From: a virus
IMG/VR virus record: IMGVR_UViG_3300047195_000542
Span: 1-20,225 of that record
Reading direction: 5' to 3' (one strand)
Length of the DNA stretch: 20,225 nucleotides
Shown here: positions 11,977-20,225 of the stretch, piece after piece
How positions within the stretch are numbered: position 1 is the stretch's first letter
Layout: each line of letters begins with the position of its first letter
Position numbers and translations under genes: made by a program
The notes under the pieces: model-generated
What the model saw: the letters and a program-made list of their open reading frames with translations, nothing else
Database searches by the model: none
What the model was told of the DNA's origin: nothing

Positions 11977-14028
11977 TTATGCCCAGGCTCCGATGTTATA
12001 AACTGTATTTGAACCAATTGGAGTTATTCTGAAGAAAGATGTTGGGCTTAAAGAGTTAGGTGCTGTTGGTGCAGCAGAGAATGTTATTTGAGGAATTAGT
12101 GTACCTGAAGTGGTTGTACGGATAATTCCTTTAGTTCTCCATGCAGTTTGTGCTGCCGTTGTTGCTGCTTCTATTACACCTCCAGCAAGAGTTGTCCATG
12201 CAATTGTTGAAAGACCTGAAGTACCTGATGATTGAATTGTTCCAGATACCCCTGTAAGACCAGAGTCTGTTTGATGCCAAATACTTGAAACTCCAACGGT
12301 TCCACCAAAACCTAAAGCAGTAGTATGAGAAGTAACACCAGTAGTCAAATATAGCATTTGTTCAAATATATAAGTAGTATTTGCAAGCAATGTTAAAGCA
12401 CCTGTAGTTGATACTTTTACGTTTGTTATTGCTCCAGCAGTTGGAATAGTTCCACCAGTTGATGAAACAGTTATTTGAGTAGCAGAATCAACAGAAACAA
12501 TTGTTACCGTATTTGTATTGAATGTTCCTACACCTGCTGTATATGTAATAGTTTTACCAGGAATAAATCCACCAGTATTAGCCAATGCTGTAATTGTTGT
12601 TGTCCAAGGTCCTGTTCCTGAAGGAGTTCCAATTGTTCCTGTTGGATTTAAATAACCACCCCATAAAGGTTGAACAGTTGCTATATTTTGAATTGCTGCT
12701 GCGTAAATACCAGTTGTGGCAAAATACGAAGTATCAATTAAACTTCTACCAGTAGTTGCAGATTCAGTAATGTATGGAGATGTTCCATCAGACTCTATTA
12801 CTCCTGCTGCTGGTGTTGTCAATAATGATCCTGCTGGTAAAATTAGTGGAGCAACTGTAGTAGTTGATGTAGGTAAGGTTACTGTTCCAGTAAATGTTGG
12901 AGAAGCAGTTCCGCCAGAAGGTCCAATAGTACCTTGAGTTCCAGTTGTTCCTTGAGCACCAGAACCAGTAAAACCTTGAAGACCAGTAAAACCTTGAAGA
13001 CCAGTAAAACCTTGAAGACCAGTTGTTCCTTGAGCACCAGTTGTTCCTTGAGCACCAGTTGTTCCTTGTAAACCAGTAAATCCTTGAATACCAGTAGTAC
13101 CCTGTGGACCTTGAATTCCTTGAAGACCAGCCAAAGAAATTGTCCATGCTGTAAATGTTCCAGCACCACCAGTTAAAGTAACTGTTACAATCATAGAAGT
13201 ATTAGCAGTTAAAGTAGTTATTTGTCCTTCCATCCAGTTTGCTGGAACACCAGTATTAACAACTCTTACATAATCTCCAACTACATATGAACCTGTATTT
13301 GTTACTGCAAATGTCTTTGCACCAGTACCAATTATGTTAGATGTGGCTGATGCTGGAATAGTATATCCAGTTCCTTGAATACCTTGTGTTCCCTGAATAC
13401 CCTGAACTCCACGCACACCTGCTAAAGTAATTGTCCAAGCAGTTGCTGTAACAGCACCTAAGTTATAATCTGCAACAATTGCAAATGATGTTCCACCTGT
13501 AATAGTAACAGTTCCTTCAAAATAGTTTGAGGCTGTATTAATTGCACGAACACGATCACCAGTTACAAACGCTCCTTGCTGGTTTGTAGTAAGTGTTATT
13601 GTTCCAGTTGCAGCAGGGGTGGCAGATGTAGTTGATGTAATACCGCTATAACCAACTCCTTGAGTACCCTGAATACCTTGAGTTCCCTGAATACCTTGAA
13701 TTCCTTGAATGCCCTGAGTGCCTTGGATACCATCTGAACCAATATATCCTGATAAACCTTGTAATCCCTGAATACCTTGAATTCCTTGAATGCCCTGAGT
13801 GCCTTGAAGTTGTCCGTAACCAAATCCTTGAGCACCAGTTGAGCCCTGTAGTTGTGCATAACCAAAACCTTGTAGCCCTTGTATTCCTCTAAATCCTGTA
13901 GTTCCTTGGGGACCATACGAAGCAGAATTTGCTATCCAAGCAAGGGCAGTAGAATCATATCTCCAACTTCTAGATCCATATGTATAGATTTGTCCATCTA
14001 TGGGGCTAGTTGGAAAGGACAGGGTCAA
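11977..14028 (-). CDS. Collagen-like tail fibre with duplicated beta-domain and receptor-binding-like C-terminus
   Basis: A 683-residue fibre. Residues 1-38 (LSFPTSPIDGQIYTY, then SWRYD) are a common N-terminal motif. Collagen-like triplets occupy 39-127, 204-220 and 301-371, with GFGYAQLQG and GFGYGQLQG interruptions (54-75). Two related beta-domains of about 75 residues (128-203 and 221-300) share a GTIT..., GD.VR..NT, EG..T and TAWTI.LAG pattern. The C-terminal domain (about 415-683; FATTGIYAA, TTYIFEQMLYL, AWRTKGIIR, FFRITPIGSNT) resembles a widespread phage distal domain and holds an extra insert at about 466-540. The start is a TTG at 14028, two bases after the preceding stop, with AGGTGG 7 bases upstream. 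No ATG fits, and the N-terminal motif begins right at this codon. Confidence 0.83.
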   Translation of the reverse strand: MTLSFPTSPIDGQIYTYGSRSWRYDSTALAWIANSASYGPQGTTGFRGIQGLQGFGYAQLQGSTGAQGFGYGQLQGTQGIQGIQGIQGLQGLSGYIGSDGIQGTQGIQGIQGIQGTQGIQGTQGVGYSGITSTTSATPAATGTITLTTNQQGAFVTGDRVRAINTASNYFEGTVTITGGTSFAIVADYNLGAVTATAWTITLAGVRGVQGIQGTQGIQGTGYTIPASATSNIIGTGAKTFAVTNTGSYVVGDYVRVVNTGVPANWMEGQITTLTANTSMIVTVTLTGGAGTFTAWTISLAGLQGIQGPQGTTGIQGFTGLQGTTGAQGTTGAQGTTGLQGFTGLQGFTGLQGFTGSGAQGTTGTQGTIGPSGGTASPTFTGTVTLPTSTTTVAPLILPAGSLLTTPAAGVIESDGTSPYITESATTGRSLIDTSYFATTGIYAAAIQNIATVQPLWGGYLNPTGTIGTPSGTGPWTTTITALANTGGFIPGKTITYTAGVGTFNTNTVTIVSVDSATQITVSSTGGTIPTAGAITNVKVSTTGALTLLANTTYIFEQMLYLTTGVTSHTTALGFGGTVGVSSIWHQTDSGLTGVSGTIQSSGTSGLSTIAWTTLAGGVIEAATTAAQTAWRTKGIIRTTTSGTLIPQITFSAAPTAPNSLSPTSFFRITPIGSNTVYNIGAWA
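12916..13128. repeat. Collagen-like repeat DNA with Gly-Thr-Thr/Gly-Phe-Thr triplets
   Basis: Encodes residues 301-371 of the 683-residue fibre. Besides Gly-X-Gln it has tandem [13 protein letters not shown] and GAQGTTGAQGTTG units. Their DNA copies (18-base units around 12970-13065) are near identical, which suggests recent tandem duplication. Confidence 0.85.
13648..13914. repeat. Collagen-like repeat DNA, proximal block
   Basis: Encodes residues 39-127 of the 683-residue fibre. It contains two close copies of a block reading [13 protein letters not shown] or [13 protein letters not shown], and two G-Y-(A/G)-Q-L-Q interruptions 15 residues apart. Confidence 0.85.
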
Positions 14029-14030
14029 TT

Positions 14031-16949
14031 TTAAACCACCTGCTCAATAGTTACAAAGATTGCACCAGTTGTATTGGCTCCAGATTGAGCATATGATATT
14101 TTTAAGTAGTTAATTACTGTTGTATCAACTGTTTGTGCAGTTGCAACACCTGTTGCTGGAGTTAAGGATGTAGTTGCAGTAAGAAGGTTTGTTCCTCCAC
14201 CAGACATTGTTCCACCAGTACCTATTGATCTAACTGTAAACATCCAGTCAATAACAGATGAAACTGTAGCCACTGCTGCAGCACGAGACCATGTTGCTAA
14301 AATATTTCCAGTACCTGCTGTTGATGCTGTTCCTATTCTTGCAAAATAGGCATCTGTAGAAGATACCGTACCAGTACGATCAACCATCGCTCTTACTCTA
14401 TAAGTGCTTCCAATTTGAAGATAGTTTTGTGGAATTTGAAGTGTTGCAAGATTTAATTCACCAGTTGTAGTATATGTTGTTGCTACAGATGAAGATGAAC
14501 TTAGATTAGATGATAATTTAACAAAGTTAACGTTAGACTGTCCAATACCAAAAATACCACCAGCGGTTAGAGTACATTGCCAAGTAGTTCCACCATTTGT
14601 ACTTGATCCAATTGCTTGATTTGGTCCACCAATAACTTGAACTAATGATGCAGCAAGTTTATCTGCTGTATTAGCATCATTATCTCTTGCAAGAATAACG
14701 TGTCCAGATGTTCCAGCACTAAGTCCATCATCTGTAACAATCCAGATACCATTTTGATAAGCAGATGCTTGATCTTTAAGAAGAATGCGATCATCAAATG
14801 CAACTTGGTATCCATCAACAGTCATTGAACCTGCTGCAGTTAAAATCATGTAATCTGAAGGAGTTTGAGGATCAATATCTATAACTCCTTGTTCTATATC
14901 TCCAAGGACTGTTGCTGTTCCTGGATTTGAACTATTCGTAATTGTAAATTTAGGAACTACGGCTGTTGCTGTAGATGTTGCTCCTGTTGCAGCATTAGTT
15001 ACTGTAAATTGTGTTCCAGTTGCACTAGCAATAGTTGCATTAACTAAATTATATGCAGCGGTAGTTGCTCCAGTAATATTAACTGTATCTCCAGCGGTAA
15101 AAGTATTAACTGCTGTATAAGTAACTGTTCCAGCAGAAGCAGATATTGCAGTAACTGGAGCGGTAAATACTGAAGCAACTGTCCATGCTCCATTATATAC
15201 TGATGGAGTAATTTCATCAATTTCAACTGGTTGGCCTGCTGTCAAAGTATATCCTGGATAAGGAATATTTGCTGCAGACCCATCATATGTAATAGTCCAT
15301 GTTGTAGAATTTGATGTAATTGAAGTTGGAAGTATCATTACACCCTTGACATATGTACTTATTGGATAATCTATTTTAGATGCTGCTGTTACTGGTTCAT
15401 GAACGTTTAACTGAATGTATTTAGGCGCATTGACTCCATAACCACCATATGACATAAGAAATTCTCCAGCACGTCCTGTGCCAGGGGCTTGAACCATAGT
15501 ATTCCAAACAATTGGATCATCTCCTAGTGTTCCAGCACCATTTACATATGTGGTAAATGATTGTCCAGCATTAACATCTCCTTCAATAACTTGAACAATA
15601 GATGCTGGAAATTTTCCAATTTCATTCATATCATTATCACGAGAAAATTTTGCTGATACTCCTGCTGCACCTGCAGTGGTGCAAATCCAAATACCGTTTT
15701 CAGACTCATTTGTTTGATCTTTAAATAAAACTCTATCATCTAGTGCAACTGGAATTGTATCAACATAGCAAATTCCAGAAGATGTTATATAAAATTCATC
15801 ACCTATAACATTTGGATCAGTTTCTATATCTCCTTGAATTGCATTTCCAAAAATTGTTCCTGGTCCAGGATTTCCTGTTTGAGTAATCACAAATTGAGTA
15901 GTACTTGCTGATGATACTGTCCATGTTCCATTATAAGCAAGTGGTGTACAACCGCTAATAGTAATTTCTTGTCCAACTGCTGGTTTATATGTAGCAAATG
16001 GTGCATTAGTATAAGTAAATGTCCAAGTAGATGAATTAGATGATATAGCAGATATGTTTAATTCTGCTCCAATTATATATGTACCAACTAGTTCAGCAGA
16101 TGTTGCTACTAATACTGGTTCGTGCACGTTTAACTGTACAAATTGTGGTGCATGAACACCATACCCGCCATATGACATAAGAAACTCGCCTGCACGACCT
16201 GTTCCACCAGTCTGAACAATATTATTATAAACAATTGGAGATGTTCCTAAAATATCACTTTCTGCAAAGTAAGTTGTAAACATCTGACCACCGTTAATTA
16301 AACCATTTTGTACCTGTGCAAGAGCACAAGCAATTTTGCTAGCGGTATCTGAATCATTATCACGAACAAAAATTGTTACTTGACCAAGTGGGTTTGCTGG
16401 ATCTTCTCCAACATCTTCTCCTTCTTGCATAACTACATAAATACCATTTTGAATTGGATCATTTTGATCTTTAATTAAAACACGGTCATCAAGTTCAAGT
16501 TCAACTCCATCAATAAAAGTATGGCCAATGACATTCATTGTTAGTGAAGAAGCAATAACTGGATAGTCACCTTCTGTAATATTTGCATTATTATATGTTG
16601 CATCAAGGTGTGTAGTAGTTGCTACGTGAATAGATTCTTTAATAGAAACGTCAACCATCCGTGGTCCGCCATTAACAATATCACCATAGGACATTAAAAA
16701 TTGTCCAGCAGTACCTGATTCATTTTGACTAGCAGTTCCAGTAGCAGATCCAAAAACAACTGCTCCAGGTGTAAGACCAGTCAGTGTAGCAGGGGATGCA
16801 TAGTCAAGAACGTTCCAAAGGTCAGTTCCATTTCCAATTTTCCAATAACCTGTGTCTAACTCAAGACCCATTTCTCCTTCTGAAAGAAGAGTATTTGCAG
16901 CAGTCCACTCACTGGCTGTGCCACGTCTAAATTGAATCTTTGTTGTCAT
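14031..16949 (-). CDS. Large modular tail fibre/adhesin with three repeated domains
   Basis: A 972-residue adhesin (numbered from the ATG at 16949). The N-terminal 60 residues (TTKIQFRRGTASEW, then LLSEGEMGLELDTGYWKIGNG) are the phage fibre N-terminal module seen in tropism-determinant-like proteins. Three homologous modules follow at about 81-247, 251-487 and 492-812. Each begins with G(T/R)AG(Q/E)FLMSYG and contains DDR(V/I)L(I/F/L)KDQ, NGI(Y/W) and RDND landmarks. Modules 2 and 3 carry inserted Ig-like beta-domains, and module 3 has a second one nested inside the first. Residues 813-972 are a beta-rich C-terminal domain (GSTYRVRAMVDR, YFARIGTAS). The start at 16949 shares a base with the preceding stop (TAATG), and GGAGG lies 6 bases upstream; the longer frame from 16964 lacks this support. 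There are no collagen repeats. Confidence 0.84.
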   Translation of the reverse strand: MTTKIQFRRGTASEWTAANTLLSEGEMGLELDTGYWKIGNGTDLWNVLDYASPATLTGLTPGAVVFGSATGTASQNESGTAGQFLMSYGDIVNGGPRMVDVSIKESIHVATTTHLDATYNNANITEGDYPVIASSLTMNVIGHTFIDGVELELDDRVLIKDQNDPIQNGIYVVMQEGEDVGEDPANPLGQVTIFVRDNDSDTASKIACALAQVQNGLINGGQMFTTYFAESDILGTSPIVYNNIVQTGGTGRAGEFLMSYGGYGVHAPQFVQLNVHEPVLVATSAELVGTYIIGAELNISAISSNSSTWTFTYTNAPFATYKPAVGQEITISGCTPLAYNGTWTVSSASTTQFVITQTGNPGPGTIFGNAIQGDIETDPNVIGDEFYITSSGICYVDTIPVALDDRVLFKDQTNESENGIWICTTAGAAGVSAKFSRDNDMNEIGKFPASIVQVIEGDVNAGQSFTTYVNGAGTLGDDPIVWNTMVQAPGTGRAGEFLMSYGGYGVNAPKYIQLNVHEPVTAASKIDYPISTYVKGVMILPTSITSNSTTWTITYDGSAANIPYPGYTLTAGQPVEIDEITPSVYNGAWTVASVFTAPVTAISASAGTVTYTAVNTFTAGDTVNITGATTAAYNLVNATIASATGTQFTVTNAATGATSTATAVVPKFTITNSSNPGTATVLGDIEQGVIDIDPQTPSDYMILTAAGSMTVDGYQVAFDDRILLKDQASAYQNGIWIVTDDGLSAGTSGHVILARDNDANTADKLAASLVQVIGGPNQAIGSSTNGGTTWQCTLTAGGIFGIGQSNVNFVKLSSNLSSSSSVATTYTTTGELNLATLQIPQNYLQIGSTYRVRAMVDRTGTVSSTDAYFARIGTASTAGTGNILATWSRAAAVATVSSVIDWMFTVRSIGTGGTMSGGGTNLLTATTSLTPATGVATAQTVDTTVINYLKISYAQSGANTTGAIFVTIEQVV
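14036..14041 (-). promoter_or_regulatory. Ribosome binding site deciding a TTG start
   Basis: AGGTGG on the minus strand, inside the last codons of the large adhesin gene and 7 bases before the TTG at 14028. It supports TTG as the start of the 683-residue fibre gene. Confidence 0.65.
14865..15323 (-). other. Nested Ig-like insert in module 3 of the adhesin
   Basis: This segment of the adhesin gene codes for an inserted beta-domain (SITSNSTTWTITY ... GVIDID) that is homologous to the insert in module 2 at about 15825-16052. About 14955-15167 is a further insertion of roughly 70 residues (APVTAISAS ... TATAVV), placed between TVASVF and KFTITN where module 2 reads continuously. The inner piece itself follows the same pattern (GTVTYT, F.AGD.V.I.G, AYN, TQFTVT), so it looks like a copy of the domain inside a copy of the domain. 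Confidence 0.65.
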
Positions 16950-19900
16950 TATATTCCTCCACAATCAATTACTGGTATTCCGCCGTAAACACTGTTTGCG
17001 ACTCCACCATCTAAACTAATATTTGCTGGTCCTTGCGGTCCAACATATCCGCTTGCAATGGTCTCTACCCAATTATACCCTACTCCATCATAAATATATG
17101 TAAATTCTATACCATAATTTGAATTTACCCATCTATCTCCAACTAACAATCCTGTTGTTGGTGCAGATGATTGATAATAATAATGTGTTACTGGTGCTCC
17201 TTCTGTACCCTGCAATCCTTGGGTTCCAAGTAATCCCTGAGTTCCTTGAAGTTGAGCATAACCAAACCCTTGTATACCAGTATTTCCTTGAATACCTTGG
17301 GTACCTTGTAATCCACGATCTCCAATATCTCCAGTACGAGCAAATGTTAGTGTTAATATTTCATCTTGAGTAAATGTTGTAACTGTTCCAGAAACATATG
17401 CAATTGGTACTTCAAAGTGATCATCATCTTCTATATGATTTCCAACAATACTTAAAAATACATAATTAAGTGGATTTGTTTGGCTTGTTACTTTTATATT
17501 TCCCTTAATAGCAGATGTTGAATCATCAATTGTTTGCAAGAAAGATGTTACATCTATATCATTCATATCAACAATGCTAATATCAATTGCTACTGCTGTT
17601 GTTACATTCACTACGTCAAACTCTATATACCCTGGAGATAATGCAACACTAACATTGTATGGATCGTCATTAAATTGGAAATCAAATGATGCTCCTCCAA
17701 ATGATCCTGTTAACCCTTGAACACCAATATGACCCTGAATGCCTTGAGTTCCTTGAATACCTTGTGTTCCTTGTGTTCCAAAATTTCCCTGAATTCCTTG
17801 TATTCCTTGTGTTCCTTGAGAACCTATAAATCCTTGAGTACCAACATCTCCTTGGACACCTTGTGTACCTTGGGCTCCTGTGCTACCCTGTAAACCTTTA
17901 TCTCCTTGAATGCCTTGTATACCTTGAGCACCTTGAATACCTTGAACACCTTGTACACCTTGAGCACCTCTTTGTCCTTCTGCTCCTTGGATTCCCTGAA
18001 TACCTTGTATTCCAAAATTACCTTGAAGTCCCTGGAGACCTTGAGTTCCTTCTGCCCCTTGAATTCCTTGAATACCCTGAGTTCCCTGTAAACCATCTGT
18101 ACCTTGAATTCCTTGTGTACCTTGAATTCCATTTATTCCTTGAACACCTTGGATACCTTGAGTTCCTTGAACTCCCTGAGTTCCTTCAACTCCTTGGACC
18201 CCTTGTGTTCCTTGCAAACCTTGTGTACCTTGAGTGCCATCTGTGCCTTGAGTACCTTGACGACCTTGTATTCCTTGTGATCCAATAGTTCCTTGAATTC
18301 CTCTTGGACCTTGTCCACCTTGTGTTGCATCTTCAAGTGCAACATAATCAATTTTAGTTTCATGTCCAACATGTCCTGCAGAAAAATGGTAGAAACGTAA
18401 AGAAACATTTCCAGCATTAATATAAGGGTCAGAGTAAATAACTCCTAGTGTAAACTGAGTCCAGTTAGAAAGACCATTGTATCTTCCAATTTCTTCCCAC
18501 TCACTTGTTAACCAATTGTAAACTTGAATTTCAATAAGGTGTGATGAAGTGTTTGTATAGTTAACACTTATAACAACTCTATTAAATCTTGTTACGTCTG
18601 TAAATCCAATATTTGTAATATACCCTGGGGTTGTGTCAGTATCAAGAACTTGGAAATAATATCCATCTCCATAATCACCAAATGTAGCAATATCAGAAAC
18701 ACTTCCATATGTTGATGTTCCATATCCTGGTTCTAGTGCAATAGAACTTGCAAGATATGTTGTTGTTTCTGGAAGAGGTCCTACCTCACCTTGTAAACCT
18801 TGATTTCCTTGTATACCCTGAATTCCTTGAGAACCCTGAGTTCCTTGGACACCTTGGACACCTTGAGTACCCTGAGTACCTTGTGTTCCTTGTACTCCTT
18901 GAATACCTTGTTCTCCAGTAAAACCTTGTATACCTTGAACTCCTTGGGAACCTTTAATACCCTGTATGCCTTGTGTTCCTTGCGAACCAGTTATTCCTTG
19001 AGATCCAATTATTCCTTGATTACCCTGAATACCTTGCAAACCAGTTTGACCTTGTATTCCAGTTGTTCCCTGAATACCAACGGCAGTGGTAACTAAAATA
19101 ACATTATGGTTATTATTAAACCCAGTTAAACCAGTTCCTAAACCATCTACATAAATTACTGGAACTTGTACATAATCATTATTTCCAGGATTGATTGTTC
19201 CATTAACTTTAAATTGTTGATAGTTACTAGAATTGTTTGCATCTTGAATAAAGATATTATCATTAAGTTGTAATAGTGATAGGAATAAATCTATATCAAC
19301 AACATCTGCTGTTAAGTGACTAATATAAAGTGTAGTAGCACTAGTTTGTGTAACATTGTTATATTTTATATGACCGTTAGTTGGTTGTGAGTTAGTTATA
19401 TCATTATTAGTTATTTGATAATTAAAGTAACTAGAAGAAACTCCACTTGCACCAGTTACACCTTGTATGCCTTGTGAACCAAGTAAACCTTGAACGCCCT
19501 GAGTACCATTATTTCCTTGAATACCTTGTAATCCATCATTACCCTGAATTCCTTGAATACCGTTTGTTCCCTGAATTCCTTGAATACCTTGAGTACCTTG
19601 ACTTCCAGTAATTCCTTGATTTCCATTAATACCTTGAATACCTTGTAGTCCTTGAGACCCCTGTATTCCTTGAGTGCCATTAACTCCTTGATTTCCTTGA
19701 ATACCATTTGTTCCTTGTGAACCTTGAAGTCCATCTAATCCTTGAAGACCACGAATACCTTGTGTACCTCTAAATCCTTGAGCACCTTCTAATCCTTGTG
19801 CTCCGTCTGATCCAACATATCCATCAGTTCCTTGTAAACCTTCAAAACCTTGAATTCCATCTGTGCCTTGAATACCTTGTATGCCATCTAAACCTTGCAC

Positions 19901-20225
19901 ACCATCTGTGCCCTGGATGCCTTGAATACCATCCAATCCCTGTAAGCCTTCAAATCCTTGAACACCATCTAATCCTTGAATACCTATAAATCCTTGTGTT
20001 CCTTCAAATCCTTGTATTCCATCAAATCCTTGTAAACCGTCTGTTCCTTGAATACCCTGAATGCCATCAAAGCCCTGCAGTCCGTCAGTTCCTTGAATTC
20101 CTTGTAAACCATCAAAACCCTGAATACCATCTAGGCCTTGTATTCCAATAAAACCTTGAATACCATCTAGACCTTGAAGACCCTCAAAACCTTGCAAACC
20201 ATCAAAACCCTGTATACCTTGTAAG
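16949..20225 (-). CDS. Giant collagen-like tail fibre protein, N-terminus outside the window
   Basis: At least 1091 residues; the frame is open at the right edge, so the true start lies beyond it. TTG at 20197 is an ordinary Leu codon inside the repeat. Counting from 20197, collagen-like stalks lie at 1-252, 374-475, 627-833 and 958-1000. Between them are beta-domains at 253-373 and 834-957, both related to the one in the fibre at 9867-11582, and at 476-626 a jelly-roll-like, sugar-binding-type domain ([30 protein letters not shown]). A small W/Y-rich C-terminal domain (1001-1082) ends in VIDCGGI. The first stalk is rich in Gly-X-Asp/Glu and Gly-Phe-X; the later ones are nearly all Gly-X-Gln. 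Likely a long trimeric tail or side fibre. It is the first of the structural genes seen and is coupled to the adhesin gene by TAATG. Confidence 0.87.
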   Translation of the reverse strand, partial: LQGIQGFDGLQGFEGLQGLDGIQGFIGIQGLDGIQGFDGLQGIQGTDGLQGFDGIQGIQGTDGLQGFDGIQGFEGTQGFIGIQGLDGVQGFEGLQGLDGIQGIQGTDGVQGLDGIQGIQGTDGIQGFEGLQGTDGYVGSDGAQGLEGAQGFRGTQGIRGLQGLDGLQGSQGTNGIQGNQGVNGTQGIQGSQGLQGIQGINGNQGITGSQGTQGIQGIQGTNGIQGIQGNDGLQGIQGNNGTQGVQGLLGSQGIQGVTGASGVSSSYFNYQITNNDITNSQPTNGHIKYNNVTQTSATTLYISHLTADVVDIDLFLSLLQLNDNIFIQDANNSSNYQQFKVNGTINPGNNDYVQVPVIYVDGLGTGLTGFNNNHNVILVTTAVGIQGTTGIQGQTGLQGIQGNQGIIGSQGITGSQGTQGIQGIKGSQGVQGIQGFTGEQGIQGVQGTQGTQGTQGVQGVQGTQGSQGIQGIQGNQGLQGEVGPLPETTTYLASSIALEPGYGTSTYGSVSDIATFGDYGDGYYFQVLDTDTTPGYITNIGFTDVTRFNRVVISVNYTNTSSHLIEIQVYNWLTSEWEEIGRYNGLSNWTQFTLGVIYSDPYINAGNVSLRFYHFSAGHVGHETKIDYVALEDATQGGQGPRGIQGTIGSQGIQGRQGTQGTDGTQGTQGLQGTQGVQGVEGTQGVQGTQGIQGVQGINGIQGTQGIQGTDGLQGTQGIQGIQGAEGTQGLQGLQGNFGIQGIQGIQGAEGQRGAQGVQGVQGIQGAQGIQGIQGDKGLQGSTGAQGTQGVQGDVGTQGFIGSQGTQGIQGIQGNFGTQGTQGIQGTQGIQGHIGVQGLTGSFGGASFDFQFNDDPYNVSVALSPGYIEFDVVNVTTAVAIDISIVDMNDIDVTSFLQTIDDSTSAIKGNIKVTSQTNPLNYVFLSIVGNHIEDDDHFEVPIAYVSGTVTTFTQDEILTLTFARTGDIGDRGLQGTQGIQGNTGIQGFGYAQLQGTQGLLGTQGLQGTEGAPVTHYYYQSSAPTTGLLVGDRWVNSNYGIEFTYIYDGVGYNWVETIASGYVGPQGPANISLDGGVANSVYGGIPVIDCGGI
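16956..16960 (-). promoter_or_regulatory. Ribosome binding site deciding the adhesin start
   Basis: GGAGG on the minus strand with a 6-base spacer to the ATG at 16949, located in the final codons of the giant fibre gene. It favours 16949 over the in-frame ATG at 16964. Confidence 0.75.
17198..17326. repeat. Collagen-like repeat DNA, giant fibre, last stalk
   Basis: Encodes residues 958-1000 of the giant fibre, including one GFGYAQLQG interruption identical in sequence to that in the fibre at 9867-11582. Confidence 0.82.
17699..18319. repeat. Collagen-like repeat DNA, giant fibre, third stalk
   Basis: About 69 triplets, mostly G-(I/T/V/L)-Q with a few charged ones (GAE, GDK, GDV, GQR), encoding residues 627-833. 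The uninterrupted triplet phase suggests a continuous triple helix of about 200 residues. Confidence 0.85.
18773..19078. repeat. Collagen-like repeat DNA, giant fibre, second stalk
   Basis: About 34 triplets encoding residues 374-475, bounded on both sides by beta-domains. Confidence 0.85.
19442..20225. repeat. Collagen-like repeat DNA, giant fibre, first stalk (open at window edge)
   Basis: More than 85 triplets without a break. From the window edge to about 19800 the Y position alternates Gln with Asp or Glu and phenylalanine is frequent at X (GFD, GFE, GFI). Nearer 19442 it becomes Gln/Asn-rich. The DNA contains nested higher-order copies of a block encoding [13 protein letters not shown]. 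Confidence 0.88.

Noticed and set aside
17863-18288. Long plus-strand open frame rich in Leu/Tyr/Glu opposite the giant fibre
   Set aside because: It is the complement of the 9-base collagen repeat, which cannot easily contain stops in that frame. It has no ribosome site and no non-repeat sequence. Similar frames at 10361-10933, 18800-19096 and 19798-19989 fail for the same reason.
20195-20197. TTG at 20197 as start of the giant fibre gene
   Set aside because: The frame remains open to the window edge with the same Gly-X-Y pattern and no ribosome site precedes the TTG, so the gene continues beyond the window.
17699-20225. CRISPR-like spaced repeats
   Set aside because: The repeats are 9-base codon triplets of a collagen-like frame without unique spacers of constant length, and no cas genes are near.
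1-20225. tRNA, rRNA, integrase, transposase or attachment site
   Set aside because: I looked for cloverleaf-like segments, conserved rRNA words, recombinase motifs and flanking direct repeats and found none that I can support.

Overview
The window looks like part of the genome of an AT-rich tailed phage (class Caudoviricetes) from an aquatic, probably freshwater, habitat, or an assembled metagenomic phage contig. About half of it encodes long collagen-like (Gly-X-Gln) tail fibre proteins. These are joined to small beta-domains that I recognise from phage adhesins, and a large cluster of 2-oxoglutarate/Fe(II) oxygenases (2OG oxygenases) sits at one end. I see no tRNA, rRNA, integrase, transposase or CRISPR array. 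The host cannot be fixed from the sequence. Low GC, strong Shine-Dalgarno sites on the minus-strand genes and two apparently leaderless plus-strand units would fit an actinobacterial host, but this is inference.

Layout, left to right. (1) 8-3908: five 2OG-Fe(II) oxygenases of the prolyl 4-hydroxylase type, a DUF6065-like protein and a 48-residue small gene. All are on the minus strand except one oxygenase at 2725-3321. (2) 3920-6198, minus strand: a protein with two fibronectin-III-like domains, a (XPPF)14 proline-rich rod and a C-terminal self-processing Hint (intein-like) domain, preceded by a tail fibre protein without collagen repeats. (3) 6283-8481, plus strand: a three-gene cargo unit of a beta-propeller GH130/GH43-like protein (with an apparent +1 frameshift near its start), a TPR-like protein and an FkbM methyltransferase. 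It has its own promoter and runs against the structural genes. (4) 8483-20225, minus strand: six structural genes. Four carry collagen-like repeats or modular adhesin domains, one is a carbohydrate-binding-like beta-sandwich protein and one is a BppU-like baseplate/fibre protein. The last gene is open at the right edge of the window.

Minus-strand genes are tightly packed, and six junctions have the form TAATG (stop and start sharing one base), which implies translational coupling. Promoter candidates in the three real intergenic gaps share an extended -10 element, AATGRTATAMT. On the plus strand this element lies exactly 6 bases before the first ATG of both plus-strand units.

A working idea is that the structural genes make a set of exchangeable fibres and adhesins. 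The oxygenases, Hint domain, methyltransferase and propeller protein could then modify virion or host-surface polymers. The oxygenases lie beside the only strongly proline-rich protein in the window, so that rod is a candidate substrate; this is a hypothesis and is not shown by the sequence.
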